From Saccharopolyspora endophytica (lineage in GTDB: Bacteria; Actinomycetota; Actinomycetes; Mycobacteriales; Pseudonocardiaceae), in NCBI RefSeq assembly GCF_018070075.1, contig NZ_JAGPXE010000005.1, forward strand, positions 338,914-402,913: a DNA stretch of 64,000 nucleotides, in the 5' to 3' direction. A model generated the notes under the pieces. That model had not been told where the DNA came from and did not search any database. It was given only the letters and a program-made list of their open reading frames with translations. The position numbers and the translations under genes were made by a program. Positions 44,773-53,196 of the stretch are shown here, one piece after another (the first letter of the stretch is position 1; each line of letters begins with the position of its first letter).

Positions 44773-45621
44773 TCAGAAGCCGGCGGGCGAGACGGCGATT
44801 CCGAGCGCCCCGGGTCCCGTGTGGGCTCCTATGATCGCGCTGGTCTCCTCCAGGGTGACCCGGCGGACCTGCGGCAGCTGCGAGCACAGCGCGTCGAGCA
44901 CCTGCTTGGCGCGATCGGCGGCCTCGAAGTGCTCCACGCCCACGTCGACCGGGCCTCGGCCCGCGCGCTCCACGGCGGTCGCGACGGCCTTGCGCAGCGC
45001 CCGCTCCGGGCCGATGGCCTTGTGCAGCTGGTCGATCACGCCGTCCTTCATGATCAGCACCGGCTTGATCGACAGCGCTTCGCCGACCCACGCCTGGGCT
45101 CGGCCGATCCGGCCGCTGCGCTGCAGGTACTCCAGGGTGTCGACGTAGAGCAGCTGCGTGGTGCTGCGAAGGCGGTGCTCCAGGACGTTCATCACGCCGT
45201 GCGGTGTGGCGCCCGAGGCGGCGGCCTCAGCGGCGGCGATCACCGGGAAGCCGAGGCTGAGCCCGGTCAGCCGCGCATCGACGACGTAGACCGGCACGCC
45301 GATCTCCGCCGCGGCGATCCGGGCGGACTGGCAGGTTTGGGACATTCCTTCGGAAATGTGGATCGAAATGATCGCCTCGACACCGGAAGCCGCGGCGTCC
45401 GCGTAATTCCAGTAGAAGGCCGGCGGCGGGGGCGGGTTGGTGGCGACCGGGACGTTGTTCCGCATTGCCTCGGCCATCTGGGGATGCAGCACCCGGCGCT
45501 CGTCGTTCTGTTCATCGCCGACGGTGAGCTCCAACTGCACGATGGAGATTCCCAGCCGGTCGGCCACGTCGAGCGGAACGGAAGCCGTCGAATCGGTCAC
45601 GATGGCGACGCGTCTTCTCAT
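44773..45621 (-). CDS. DegV family protein
   Basis: A 282-residue fatty-acid-binding protein. VAIVTDSTASVPLDVADRLGISIVQLELTV is the opening, ISIHISEGMSQTCQSARIAA the lipid-headgroup loop (Ser/Thr), and DTLEYLQRSGRIGRAQAWVGEALSIKPVL the conserved middle. DegV/FakB-like proteins carry fatty acids to a kinase; no FakA gene is near. TAGCCT 7 bases before the ATG suggests leaderless translation. Confidence 0.88.
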   Translation of the reverse strand: MRRRVAIVTDSTASVPLDVADRLGISIVQLELTVGDEQNDERRVLHPQMAEAMRNNVPVATNPPPPPAFYWNYADAAASGVEAIISIHISEGMSQTCQSARIAAAEIGVPVYVVDARLTGLSLGFPVIAAAEAAASGATPHGVMNVLEHRLRSTTQLLYVDTLEYLQRSGRIGRAQAWVGEALSIKPVLIMKDGVIDQLHKAIGPERALRKAVATAVERAGRGPVDVGVEHFEAADRAKQVLDALCSQLPQVRRVTLEETSAIIGAHTGPGALGIAVSPAGF

Positions 45622-45917
45622 AGTCGTCAGGCTACTAATACGTAAGGTTCGTTCACATACTTTCCGGATGACCCGTCCCCACTTTTGCTGCGGCCGATCA
45701 TCCCCGCTGAGCGAAGGTGAGTACTGTCACGGGTGGGACCTGGTTGCACCCGGGCTACTGGCAAGTAACATCCTCGGTGGTTGGCATCACTGTGCTTTCC
45801 AGCTGAGGGCATGGCAAGGTCAACCTAACCCGGACGGAAGAAGCGCCGGGTCCACAAGCAGAGCCGCTGGAGGACCAGCGAGCGTCATTTGAGTCCGCAG
45901 GAGGTCGAAGAGGGCCC
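45622..45917. other. Long divergent region before etfB
   Basis: 296 bases, unusually long for this window. It contains the DegV promoter (TAGCCT at 45634-45629 on the minus strand) and a palindrome TACTGGCAAGTA at 45756-45767. GAGGG lies 4 bases before the etfB ATG. Confidence 0.4.
45756..45767. promoter_or_regulatory. Possible TetR-type operator upstream of etfBA
   Basis: TACTGGCAAGTA has the form TACTnGCnAGTA, an inverted repeat of the sort bound by some actinobacterial TetR regulators of acyl-CoA genes. Position about 150 bases before etfB. Confidence 0.35.
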
Positions 45918-46700
45918 ATGAACATCGTCGTCCTGGTTAAGCAGGTGCCCGACACGTATTCCGAACGGAAGCTGTCTGCTGCGGATCACACGTTGGACCG
46001 CGAGTCGGCGGATGCCGTGTTGGATGAGATCAACGAGCGCGCGGTGGAGGAGGCGCTGTTGATCAAGGAGGCCCAGGGCGGCGAAGTGACCGTCGTGTGC
46101 ATGGGCCCGGATCGCGCCACGGATGCCATCCGCAAGGCGCTGTCGATGGGTGCGGACAAGGCGGTGCACCTCTCCGATGAGGCGTTGCACGGCACCGACG
46201 CGCCCGCCACCGCCAAGGCGCTGGCGAAGGTCATCGGCACCGTTGAGGGTGTCGAGTTGGTCATCGCGGGCAACGAGGCGACCGACGGTCGCTCGGGCGC
46301 GGTGCCGGCGATGGTCGCCGAGGTGCTGGGCTGGCCGCAGCTGACCTTCGCGCGCAAGGTCGAGACCGACGGTTCCAGCGTGAAGGTCGAGCGCGAGACC
46401 GACGCGGGCATCCTGACCGTCGAGTCCGGTCTGCCGGCCGTCGTGTCGGTCACCGAGAAGATCAACGAGCCGCGGTACCCGTCGTTCAAGGGCATCATGG
46501 CCGCGAAGAAGAAGCCGGTGAGCGCGCTGTCGCTGGCCGACGCGGGGATCGACGCCTCCGAGGTGGGGCTGGCCAACGCCGGCTCCCAGGTCGTCGAGTC
46601 CGCTCCGAAGCCGCCGAAGTCCGGCGGTGTGAAGGTCACCGACGAGGGAGAGGGCGGCGTTGGCGTCGCCGACTTCCTGGCCGGCGAGAAGCTGCTCTGA
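45918..46700 (+). CDS. etfB: Electron transfer flavoprotein subunit beta
   Basis: A 260-residue EtfB. MNIVVLVKQVPDTYSERKL opens the fold, VIAGNEATDGRSGAVPAMVAEVLGWPQLTF is the conserved AMP-binding region, and PRYPSFKGIMAAKKKP the recognition-loop part. It accepts electrons from acyl-CoA dehydrogenases together with EtfA and passes them to the quinone pool. Thirty-two bases separate it from etfA. Confidence 0.95.
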   Translation: MNIVVLVKQVPDTYSERKLSAADHTLDRESADAVLDEINERAVEEALLIKEAQGGEVTVVCMGPDRATDAIRKALSMGADKAVHLSDEALHGTDAPATAKALAKVIGTVEGVELVIAGNEATDGRSGAVPAMVAEVLGWPQLTFARKVETDGSSVKVERETDAGILTVESGLPAVVSVTEKINEPRYPSFKGIMAAKKKPVSALSLADAGIDASEVGLANAGSQVVESAPKPPKSGGVKVTDEGEGGVGVADFLAGEKLL

Positions 46701-46732
46701 GTCGTTCACGGTTTTCGAGGAGGCATTGATTC

Positions 46733-47683
46733 ATGGCTGAGGTTCTGGTCCTCGTCGATCACGTGGACGGCGAGGTCAAGAAGGTCACGTACGAGCTGCT
46801 GACCGCGGCCCGTCGCATCGGTGAGCCGTCGGCGGTCGTCGTCGGCGAGCCGGGCACCGCGGGCAAGCTGTCCGAGGCGCTGGGCTCCTACGGTGCGGCG
46901 AAGGTCTACGCGGCCGAGTCCGCCGAGGCCGCCGAGTACCTGGTGACGCCGCAGGTCGACGTGCTGGCCGCGCTGGCGGGTTCGGCGAACCCGGCGGCCG
47001 TGCTGGTGCCGGCGTCGGTCGACGGCAAGGAGATCGCCGGTCGTCTGGCGATCCGCCTGGACACCGGTCTGCTGTCGGAGGTCGTGGACATCGACGGTGA
47101 GGGCGTGGCGTCGCACTCGCTGTTCGGTGGCACCTACGACGCCAAGGCGAAGGTCACCAAGGGCACCCCGGTGGTCACCGTTCTGCCCGGCTCCATCGAG
47201 GCCGAGCAGGCCTCCGGTGCCGCCGCGGTCGAGCAGGTCGAGGTTCCGGCCGCGTCCGGCGCCAAGATCACCGGTCGGCAGCCGGCCGAGGCCGGCGACC
47301 GTCCCGAGCTCACCGAGGCCAGCATCGTGGTCTCCGGTGGTCGCGGTGTCGGTTCGGCCGAGTCGTTCGAGGTCGTGGAGAAGCTCGCCGACACGCTGGG
47401 TGCCGCTGTCGGTGCCTCGCGTGCCGCGGTGGACTCCGGCTACTACCCGCACCAGTTCCAGGTCGGCCAGACCGGTAAGACGGTCTCGCCGCAGCTGTAC
47501 GTCGCGCTGGGCATCTCCGGCGCGATCCAGCACCGGGCGGGCATGCAGACGTCCAAGACGATCGTCGCGGTGAACAAGGACCCGGAGGCGCCGATCTTCG
47601 AGATCGCCGACTACGGCGTCGTGGGTGACCTGTTCAAGGTCGCCCCGCAGCTCACCGAAGAGGTCACCAAGCGCAAGGGCTGA
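46733..47683 (+). CDS. etfA: Electron transfer flavoprotein subunit alpha
   Basis: A 316-residue EtfA. The C-terminal FAD domain carries [83 protein letters not shown] in family order (cut here by reading, all blocks present). GAGGAGG lies 12 bases before the ATG. A strong intrinsic terminator follows. Confidence 0.95.
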   Translation: MAEVLVLVDHVDGEVKKVTYELLTAARRIGEPSAVVVGEPGTAGKLSEALGSYGAAKVYAAESAEAAEYLVTPQVDVLAALAGSANPAAVLVPASVDGKEIAGRLAIRLDTGLLSEVVDIDGEGVASHSLFGGTYDAKAKVTKGTPVVTVLPGSIEAEQASGAAAVEQVEVPAASGAKITGRQPAEAGDRPELTEASIVVSGGRGVGSAESFEVVEKLADTLGAAVGASRAAVDSGYYPHQFQVGQTGKTVSPQLYVALGISGAIQHRAGMQTSKTIVAVNKDPEAPIFEIADYGVVGDLFKVAPQLTEEVTKRKG

Positions 47684-47697
47684 CCCCTGACGCGAAG

Positions 47698-47736
47698 AAA
47701 GCGGGCCGTGCTCACACCGAGCACGGCCCGCTTTTT
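47698..47736. terminator. Intrinsic terminator between etfA and rnhA
   Basis: GCGGGCCGTGCTC and GAGCACGGCCCGC form a perfect 13-bp stem, flanked by AAA and TTTTT. With A's before and T's after the stem it can work from both sides. It is the clearest rho-independent terminator in the window. Confidence 0.92.
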
Positions 47737-47741
47737 CGTCA

Positions 47742-48188
47742 TCAACGCGCCTCGTCACGCCCCTTGCAGGCGAGCTTGTCCGCGCGTTCGTTCTCCGGGT
47801 GGCCGGCGTGGCCCTTGACCCACTCCCACTGCACCTCGCCGTGACGGGAGCATTCGGAGTCCAGCCGCTGCCACAGATCGGCGTTCTTGACCGGTTTCTT
47901 CGCCGAGGTCATCCAGCCGTTGCGCTTCCAACCGCGCATCCACTCGGTGATGCCCTTGAGCACGTAGGTGCTGTCGGTGTAGACGCGCACCACCGGGATC
48001 GGCCGGGTGAGAGCGGCCAACCCCTCGATCACGGCCGTCAACTCCATCTTGTTGTTGGTCGTGGTCGGATCCTTGCCGTAGAGCTCCCGCTCATGGTCGC
48101 CATAGCGCAGCACCACGCCCCAGCCGCCCGGGCCGGGATTCCCGCTGCATGCGCCATCGGTGTAGAGGTCGACGCGCTCGATCTGCAT
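47742..48188 (-). CDS. rnhA: Ribonuclease HI
   Basis: A 148-residue RNase H that cuts RNA in RNA-DNA hybrids. The carboxylates are in place: Asp11 ([11 protein letters not shown]), Glu49 (NKMELTAV), Asp72 (YTDSTYV) and Asp137 (ERADKLA), with His127 in the loop GHAGHPENE. Length matches E. coli RnhA. Confidence 0.93.
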   Translation of the reverse strand: MQIERVDLYTDGACSGNPGPGGWGVVLRYGDHERELYGKDPTTTNNKMELTAVIEGLAALTRPIPVVRVYTDSTYVLKGITEWMRGWKRNGWMTSAKKPVKNADLWQRLDSECSRHGEVQWEWVKGHAGHPENERADKLACKGRDEAR

Positions 48189-48231
48189 GCGCTGAATCTA
48201 GCCGCCACCGGCCGGGTGATCGGGCAGCGGC

Positions 48232-48300
48232 GTGCGCGGAAGGTTCCCACGCTCACACCGAGACCGCTGCGACGCGGGTGACAGGAAGGTTCCCTCTTGT
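48232..48300. repeat. Dispersed palindromic element, direct pair (copies 15a/15b)
   Basis: Two copies in the same orientation: 48232-48256 (GCGCGGAAGGTTCCC core) and 48278-48300 (GTGACAGGAAGGTTCCC). They lie upstream of rnhA. This is the last place in the window where the element is seen. Confidence 0.75.
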
Positions 48301-48393
48301 TTCGTGATCGGCGCTGATCTGGGAAAGCGCGCGTGGTCGACCTGCTGTGTAGTCACAGTGTGATGGATCTGGACCCATGTTTGCCCCACGCCA

Positions 48394-48738
48394 GTGGAGA
48401 CCACGGCCCCGCCCTCTTGCCCCACGGCCAACACATGGGCAACAAGGCGCGGTGAGGTGCCCCCGGTCCGGAGGTATGTCGCCCAACGTCGGGCCGGTGG
48501 CGACAGGCACATTGAACCAACCCTGACCGGCGACGGAAGGGGTAAAAACGCGGACGTGACCCCGGATGCGCGTCCTATTCGGCGAGGAACGCAAGGACGC
48601 GCCACCCGCGAGAACCGGCCCCGCAGTGAGTATGGCCTGCGCCACCACCGTGCCTGGTCTGATTTGCCGCTGATCTCGAAACCGCTCCACCATCTCCGCC
48701 GTGAACCGGAACCCATACGTCCGGCATCTGCCGGGTGA
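48394..48738 (+). CDS. Hypothetical basic protein (uncertain)
   Basis: A 114-residue Arg-rich ORF. Support is indirect: its TGA overlaps the GTG of the next ORF (GTGA), and it continues a chain of overlapping ORFs. Against it, the sequence has no recognisable fold and Arg/Pro content is like that of spurious frames. If not real, 48301-48734 is a gap of unknown content. Confidence 0.25.
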   Translation: METTAPPSCPTANTWATRRGEVPPVRRYVAQRRAGGDRHIEPTLTGDGRGKNADVTPDARPIRRGTQGRATRENRPRSEYGLRHHRAWSDLPLISKPLHHLRREPEPIRPASAG

Positions 48739-49184
48739 TCACAATGCGTAGCGGTCACCCCCGCTACCAAGAAGTGTGGCTGCGCTGGACCATCGAACCG
48801 GTCATGGCCGTGATCGTGGTGCCCGTGCAAGCCGCAGCCTGGTGGCTCACCCGCAGCTCGACCCACGCCGAACTCAGCGACCTGGCGGCCCTCGTCATCG
48901 TCGCGTGGCTGCTCTCCGCCCCGATCGGCATCGCAACCAGAGAACTCATCGGAAAACCGACCGGAGCAGACGGGGAATACAGCAACCCCCACTGGATCAC
49001 CGCCGAAGTGACCGGGAGAACCGTCGCGTCCGTACTCGCGTTCCTCTGGATCAGCGCCAACCCCCTGGCCGGGATCCTCATCGGAACCGTCACCGGCCTG
49101 ATCGCGGCGGCGGGCGTGGTGCTGTTCAACCAGCCGTGGAAACCCCTACCGCAGCCCAACCGCGGGGGTGACGGGGGTGACTAG
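48735..49184 (+). CDS. Small membrane protein of unknown function
   Basis: A 149-residue ORF with three or four hydrophobic helices (VMAVIVVPVQAAAWWL, LAALVIVAWLLSAPIGIA, VASVLAFLWISANPLAGILIGTVTGLIAAAGVVLF). The sequence is clearly protein-like. A start at GTG 48735 or ATG 48744 is possible. The size and helices recall phage or integrative-element membrane proteins, but no family is recognised. Overlaps the next ORF by 17 bases. Confidence 0.6.
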   Translation: MITMRSGHPRYQEVWLRWTIEPVMAVIVVPVQAAAWWLTRSSTHAELSDLAALVIVAWLLSAPIGIATRELIGKPTGADGEYSNPHWITAEVTGRTVASVLAFLWISANPLAGILIGTVTGLIAAAGVVLFNQPWKPLPQPNRGGDGGD

Positions 49185-49536
49185 CGACCAGATCATCGCG
49201 GTCATCGCCCTAAGCACCCTTGCCGTGGCCACCGTGACGATCACGGCGGTCGTTGTCGTACTCAACCGGCGATCACCGAACCGCCGCACCATGCGTCAAG
49301 CCTGCACCGAAGCTTCCACGGTGCAACGGTGCCTAGTGGCCCTGCAGTGCGTTGCCCTACTTGGCTTGGCCTGGAACGCGTTCCGGCCCGACGATCTCCC
49401 ACGCCCCTACGGCTCGCTCATCGCCCTGGCACTGATCGTGACTCTCAGCGTGCCCCTGGCGGGCCTCGGACGAGCGTGGCGCCAGCAACGACAAGACCAC
49501 CGAGGCCATCGAGACCGGGGTGACCGGGATGCGTGA
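49168..49536 (+). CDS. Small membrane protein of unknown function
   Basis: A 122-residue ORF: an N-terminal helix (IIAVIALSTLAVATVTITAVVVVL), a basic loop, two more helices (VALQCVALLGLAWNAF, LIALALIVTLSVPLAGLG) and a His/Arg/Asp-rich tail. GTG start inside the end of the previous ORF. Unknown family. Confidence 0.55.
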   Translation: MTGVTSDQIIAVIALSTLAVATVTITAVVVVLNRRSPNRRTMRQACTEASTVQRCLVALQCVALLGLAWNAFRPDDLPRPYGSLIALALIVTLSVPLAGLGRAWRQQRQDHRGHRDRGDRDA

Positions 49537-49705
49537 ACGACTGCGTCGATGGGCGGATCGTCACCAACTTGCTCTCAAAGCGACCTCGGTGATGTGGATC
49601 GCGGGGGCCTTCAATGGCTCTTCGACGACGACGGCCCGCCCTTCGGCCGTCGCCGCCGCGTTCGCACTACTGGACCACTGCGCCCGCCACTGGAGAGCAG
49701 AGTGA
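49529..49705 (+). CDS. Small hypothetical protein
   Basis: A 58-residue ORF starting MRERLRRWADRHQLALKATSVMWIAGAF, overlapping the previous stop. One hydrophobic stretch. Last in the chain of overlapping ORFs; function unknown. Confidence 0.4.
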   Translation: MRERLRRWADRHQLALKATSVMWIAGAFNGSSTTTARPSAVAAAFALLDHCARHWRAE

Positions 49706-50041
49706 AGACACGCCACCCGAAGGCGCTCCGCCTGGCCGCAATCTGAGCCCTCACCGGACTACTCACCGCCCCCGGGGTCCTTGGCCGAAGGTCCGGATGG
49801 ATCTTGGGTGATCTGCGCGGCGCGGCACGGTGCGCAGGTTGCTCGACGAGCCGGAATTCGTCGTCAACGGGCGGGCCGCCGGGGACGAGGTGGAAGGTCA
49901 GGCAAGCCCCTCTGACGTGCTGCAACGGGCGGTATCGAAGGCCCGGACGGAGTAGTACGCACCTGGCATTCACCGAAAGTTCCGGCTCCGTGTCATCCGC
50001 TGGTGTGTTGGGCGTTCGCTGCGCGGCGATACACCTGGGAC
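49706..50041. other. Intergenic stretch after the small-ORF island
   Basis: About 336 bases. A 41-codon ORF at 49830-49955 (VRRLLDEPEFVVNG... ending SDVLQRAVSKARTE) looks protein-like but has no clear SD or family; it may be a remnant. The last part holds the promoter of the olsB gene. Confidence 0.35.
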
Positions 50042-50806
50042 ATGTCCGAGATGCAGCTGCTGGCCAGCGCCGCACCGAACGCGGCGGCCGACGCCCACTA
50101 CTCGCTGCTCGTCGCCCGTGATTCCGACGAGGTCCACGCCGCACAACGCCTGCGCTACAAGGTGTTCGCGGAGGAGATGGGCGCCACGGTCAAGGGCGGG
50201 GAGCACGGCGTCGACCAGGACTCCTTCGACGACCACTGCGACCACCTGATCGTGCGGGAAGACCGCAGCGGCGAGGTGGTCGGCACCTACCGGATGCTGC
50301 CGCCCGACCGCGCTTCGTCCGCCGGAATGCTCTACTCGGAAACCGAATTCGACCTCTCCGCTCTGGACCCGCTGCGCCCGTCGCTGGTGGAGACCGGCCG
50401 CTCGTGCGTGCACCCCGATCACCGCAACGGTGCCGTGGTCAGCCTGGTGTGGGCGGGAATCGCCCGCTACATGCTGCTGCACGGGCACACCATGCTCGCC
50501 GGTTGCGCCTCGGTGCCGCTGGACGACGGCGGGGTGCAGGCCGCGCACGTGTGGCGGACGGTGTCGCAGAAGCACTACGCGCCGGAGGAGCGCCGGGTGC
50601 ACCCGCACCAGCCGTGGGAACCCGGTGAGATCAACGAGCGCTCGACGATTCCGCCCCTGCTGCGCGGTTACCTGCGGCTGGGCGCGGAGGTCTGCGGCAA
50701 GCCCGCGCACGACCCGGACTTCGGGGTGGCGGACTTCTTCGTGCTGGTCGACCTGGAACGCGCCGATCAGAGATACATGCGGTACTTCCTCGGAGAATCG
50801 GCATGA
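50042..50806 (+). CDS. olsB: Ornithine acyl-ACP N-acyltransferase (OlsB-like, GNAT)
   Basis: A 254-residue acyltransferase of the hemolysin-like/OlsB group. LRYKVFAEEMGA, DHCDHLIVRE, VVGTYRMLPP, ETEFDLSALDPLRPSLVETGRSCVHPDHRNGAVVSLVWAGIARYML are the family blocks. OlsB adds a 3-hydroxy-fatty acid to ornithine, the first step to ornithine lipids. Its TGA overlaps the ATG of the next gene (ATGA), and that gene is the expected second enzyme. Confidence 0.83.
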   Translation: MSEMQLLASAAPNAAADAHYSLLVARDSDEVHAAQRLRYKVFAEEMGATVKGGEHGVDQDSFDDHCDHLIVREDRSGEVVGTYRMLPPDRASSAGMLYSETEFDLSALDPLRPSLVETGRSCVHPDHRNGAVVSLVWAGIARYMLLHGHTMLAGCASVPLDDGGVQAAHVWRTVSQKHYAPEERRVHPHQPWEPGEINERSTIPPLLRGYLRLGAEVCGKPAHDPDFGVADFFVLVDLERADQRYMRYFLGESA

Positions 50807-51627
50807 ACCACTCCTGGATGCCGGAGTCGCCGTGCGGGCCGGACTGCCTGCCGCCGCGCGACCCCGGCACCGAGGTCGGCCGGCTGCGGCTGGCCATGCG
50901 CATCGGGATCACCGTCGGGCTGCTGCTGATCGGCAGCGCGATGGTGCTCGCGCTGCCCTCGCAGCTGCGGCGGAGGGCGGTGCCGAAGTGGTTCCGGATG
51001 TTGTTGCGAGCGTTGGGCATCCGGTTGGAGGTCGACGGGACGCTGACGCCCGGTGGCGGGCTGATCGTGTGCAACCACGTCTCGTGGTTGGACGTCGTGG
51101 CCCTTCAGGTGCTCACGCCGATGAAGATGCTGGCCAAGGTCGAGGTCCGATCGTGGCCGGTGCTGGGTTCGTTGGCCGGGCGGGTCGGGACCGTCTACAT
51201 CGACCGCGACCGGCTGTCGGCGTTGCCCGGGGCGGTGTCCACGATCGCTGACGAGCTCCGCGCGGGTTCGGTGATCGGAACGTTCCCCGAAGGCACCACG
51301 TGGTGCGGCACCGCCAGTGGTCCGTTCCGCCCCGCGGTGTTCCAGGCAGCGTTGGACGCGGGCGCCCGGATGCAGCCGGTGGCGGTGCGCTTCCGCGACG
51401 GACGCGGGCGGCTGACCACCGGGGCGGCGTTCCTGGGCGATGCGAGCTTGGCGGATTCGGTGTTGTCGGTCGCCCGCATGCGCGGTCTCGTGGTGGAGGT
51501 CGTGGTGCTGCCGGAACTGTCCGGCACCGACCGCAAGGCGCTGGCCCGTGAGGCGCAGGCCGCGATCACGGGAGCCACCGGGGCGCACCTGGGCCACGGC
51601 GAGCCGGCGGAGGCCATGGCCGCCTGA
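50803..51627 (+). CDS. olsA: Lyso-ornithine lipid acyltransferase (OlsA/PlsC-like)
   Basis: A 274-residue membrane acyltransferase. NHVSWLDVVAL gives the HxxxxD motif, VGTVYIDRDR follows, and GTFPEGTTWCG is the acceptor-binding motif. One N-terminal transmembrane helix (IGITVGLLLIGSAMVLALP). Next to OlsB it most likely esterifies the hydroxy group of lyso-ornithine lipid, though a general lysophosphatidate role cannot be excluded. Confidence 0.83.
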   Translation: MNHSWMPESPCGPDCLPPRDPGTEVGRLRLAMRIGITVGLLLIGSAMVLALPSQLRRRAVPKWFRMLLRALGIRLEVDGTLTPGGGLIVCNHVSWLDVVALQVLTPMKMLAKVEVRSWPVLGSLAGRVGTVYIDRDRLSALPGAVSTIADELRAGSVIGTFPEGTTWCGTASGPFRPAVFQAALDAGARMQPVAVRFRDGRGRLTTGAAFLGDASLADSVLSVARMRGLVVEVVVLPELSGTDRKALAREAQAAITGATGAHLGHGEPAEAMAA

Positions 51628-51757
51628 TCCTCCTCGGAGAGGCCAGGATCTGGTCCCCGATCTCAGTGGAAATCCGGTCCCGGGGACGAATGATCGGCTG
51701 GGCCGGGTGGGTGGAAGGACTGGACCTCCACCGGGGTGGAGGTTGCAGGCTGGCGTC

Positions 51758-53134
51758 GTGGGCATCGTCGACGAAGACCGTGACCGTTCCGACAGCGCGC
51801 TGTGGCATCCGCAGCGCCGCGCCTTCACAGCCGGACTGATCCTGGTCATCACGCTCGTGGCGTTCGAGGCGATGGGACTGGGCACCGCGCTGCCCACGAT
51901 CGTGGCCGATTTCCACGCAGCGCAGTGGTATGCGTGGCCCTTCACCGTCTTCCTGGCCGCCAGCGCCGTCGGAACCGTGATCGGTGGGCGGCTTTCCGAC
52001 CTCCGCGGTCCGGCGCTGCCGCTGCTGGTGGCGCTGCCGTCGTTCGCGGTGGGACTGGTGATCGCCGCTGTCGCGCCGGGCATGGCGGTTCTGCTGCTCG
52101 CGCGGGTCGTGCAGGGCCTCAGCGGCGGTGTGCTCATCGTGGCCCTCTACGTGATGATCGCCCGCGTCTACCCGGAGCGGCACCGGCCGGCCGCGTTCGG
52201 TGCGCTGTCGGCGGCGTGGGTGGTGCCTGCGCTGATGGGTCCCTTGATCGCCGGGTTGCTGACCGAGCACGCGAGCTGGCGGTGGGTGTTCGGCGGCCTC
52301 GCCCCGCTGGTCTGCCTCGGAGCTGGGCTGTTGGTTCCCACGCTGCGCCGCTTCGGCGCGCCCGGTGCCGATCGCGCTGGGGCCCGGCCGGGGTTGCCGG
52401 TGGCCGCGGCGGGTGCGGCGGCCGGTGTCGTGGCGCTGAACTGGGCTGCGCAGGAGGTCTCCTTCCTCTCACTCGTGGTCGCGGTGGTGGGGTTGGGCGT
52501 GCTGGTCCCCTCATTGCTGCACCTGCTGCCGCGAGGGACGCTTCGCGCGCGTCCCGGGCTGCCGGTGATGGTGCTCTCACGCGGTCTGCTGGCGGGACTG
52601 TTCTTCACGGCGCAGGCCTTCGTCCCGCTGAGCCTGGCGGTGGTGCACGGTTTCTCCCCGTCGGCGGCCGGGGTCCCGCTGACGGTGGGTTCGGTGGGCT
52701 GGTCGGTGGGCGCTCTCTGGCAGAGCAGACAGCGGCGGTTTCGGAGGGAGCAGATCGTCGCGGCCGGGTTCGTCCTGGTGGGGGTCGGGGTGTTCGCGCT
52801 GGTGTGGGCCCTGCCGGTCTGGGGTGTGCCGTGGCTGGTGTTCGGGGGCTGGTTCGTCGCGGGGATGGGCATGGGAATTTCCGTCGCGACGACGGCGGTC
52901 GCGGTCCTGTCGCTGTCGCCGGAGACCGATCGCGGGTTCAACTCCTCGGCGCTGCAGATCTCCGACATGCTCGGGCAGGCGCTGCTGGTCGGGGCCGGTG
53001 GCGTGGTGGTCAGCGCGTTGGCCGGCGACGGGGCGCCGACCCGGGGTGTGCTGCCGCTGGATCTGCTGGTGCTGGTGGCGTTGCTGTCCGCTGCTGTGAT
53101 GCTGCTCCGGGCAGGGCGGGTCAAACCGGTCTGA
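51758..53134 (+). CDS. MFS transporter
   Basis: A 458-residue membrane protein with about 14 hydrophobic helices. MGLGTALPTIVADFHAAQWYAWPFTVFLAASAVGTVIGGRLSDLRG has the DHA2-like motifs; LARVVQGLSGGVLIVALYVMIARVYPERHRPAAFGALSAAWVVPALMGPLIAG continues motif B/C. Probably a drug or metabolite exporter. GTG 51758 gives a short cytoplasmic N-terminus; the longer frame overlaps olsA. Confidence 0.83.
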   Translation: MGIVDEDRDRSDSALWHPQRRAFTAGLILVITLVAFEAMGLGTALPTIVADFHAAQWYAWPFTVFLAASAVGTVIGGRLSDLRGPALPLLVALPSFAVGLVIAAVAPGMAVLLLARVVQGLSGGVLIVALYVMIARVYPERHRPAAFGALSAAWVVPALMGPLIAGLLTEHASWRWVFGGLAPLVCLGAGLLVPTLRRFGAPGADRAGARPGLPVAAAGAAAGVVALNWAAQEVSFLSLVVAVVGLGVLVPSLLHLLPRGTLRARPGLPVMVLSRGLLAGLFFTAQAFVPLSLAVVHGFSPSAAGVPLTVGSVGWSVGALWQSRQRRFRREQIVAAGFVLVGVGVFALVWALPVWGVPWLVFGGWFVAGMGMGISVATTAVAVLSLSPETDRGFNSSALQISDMLGQALLVGAGGVVVSALAGDGAPTRGVLPLDLLVLVALLSAAVMLLRAGRVKPV

Positions 53135-53181
53135 CCTGCGTGTTCCGTCGGACCGCAGGGGAGGCGGCGGTCGGCTTGCAT

Positions 53182-53187
53182 TACCCT
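53182..53187 (+). promoter_or_regulatory. -10 box TACCCT of cysteine desulfurase gene
   Basis: TACCCT lies 9 bases before ATG 53197; no SD. Confidence 0.4.
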
Positions 53188-53196
53188 GGATGAGCG

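Noticed and set aside
48253..48693. 146-codon minus-strand ORF
   Set aside because: No SD, no domain, and it contains the palindromic repeats.
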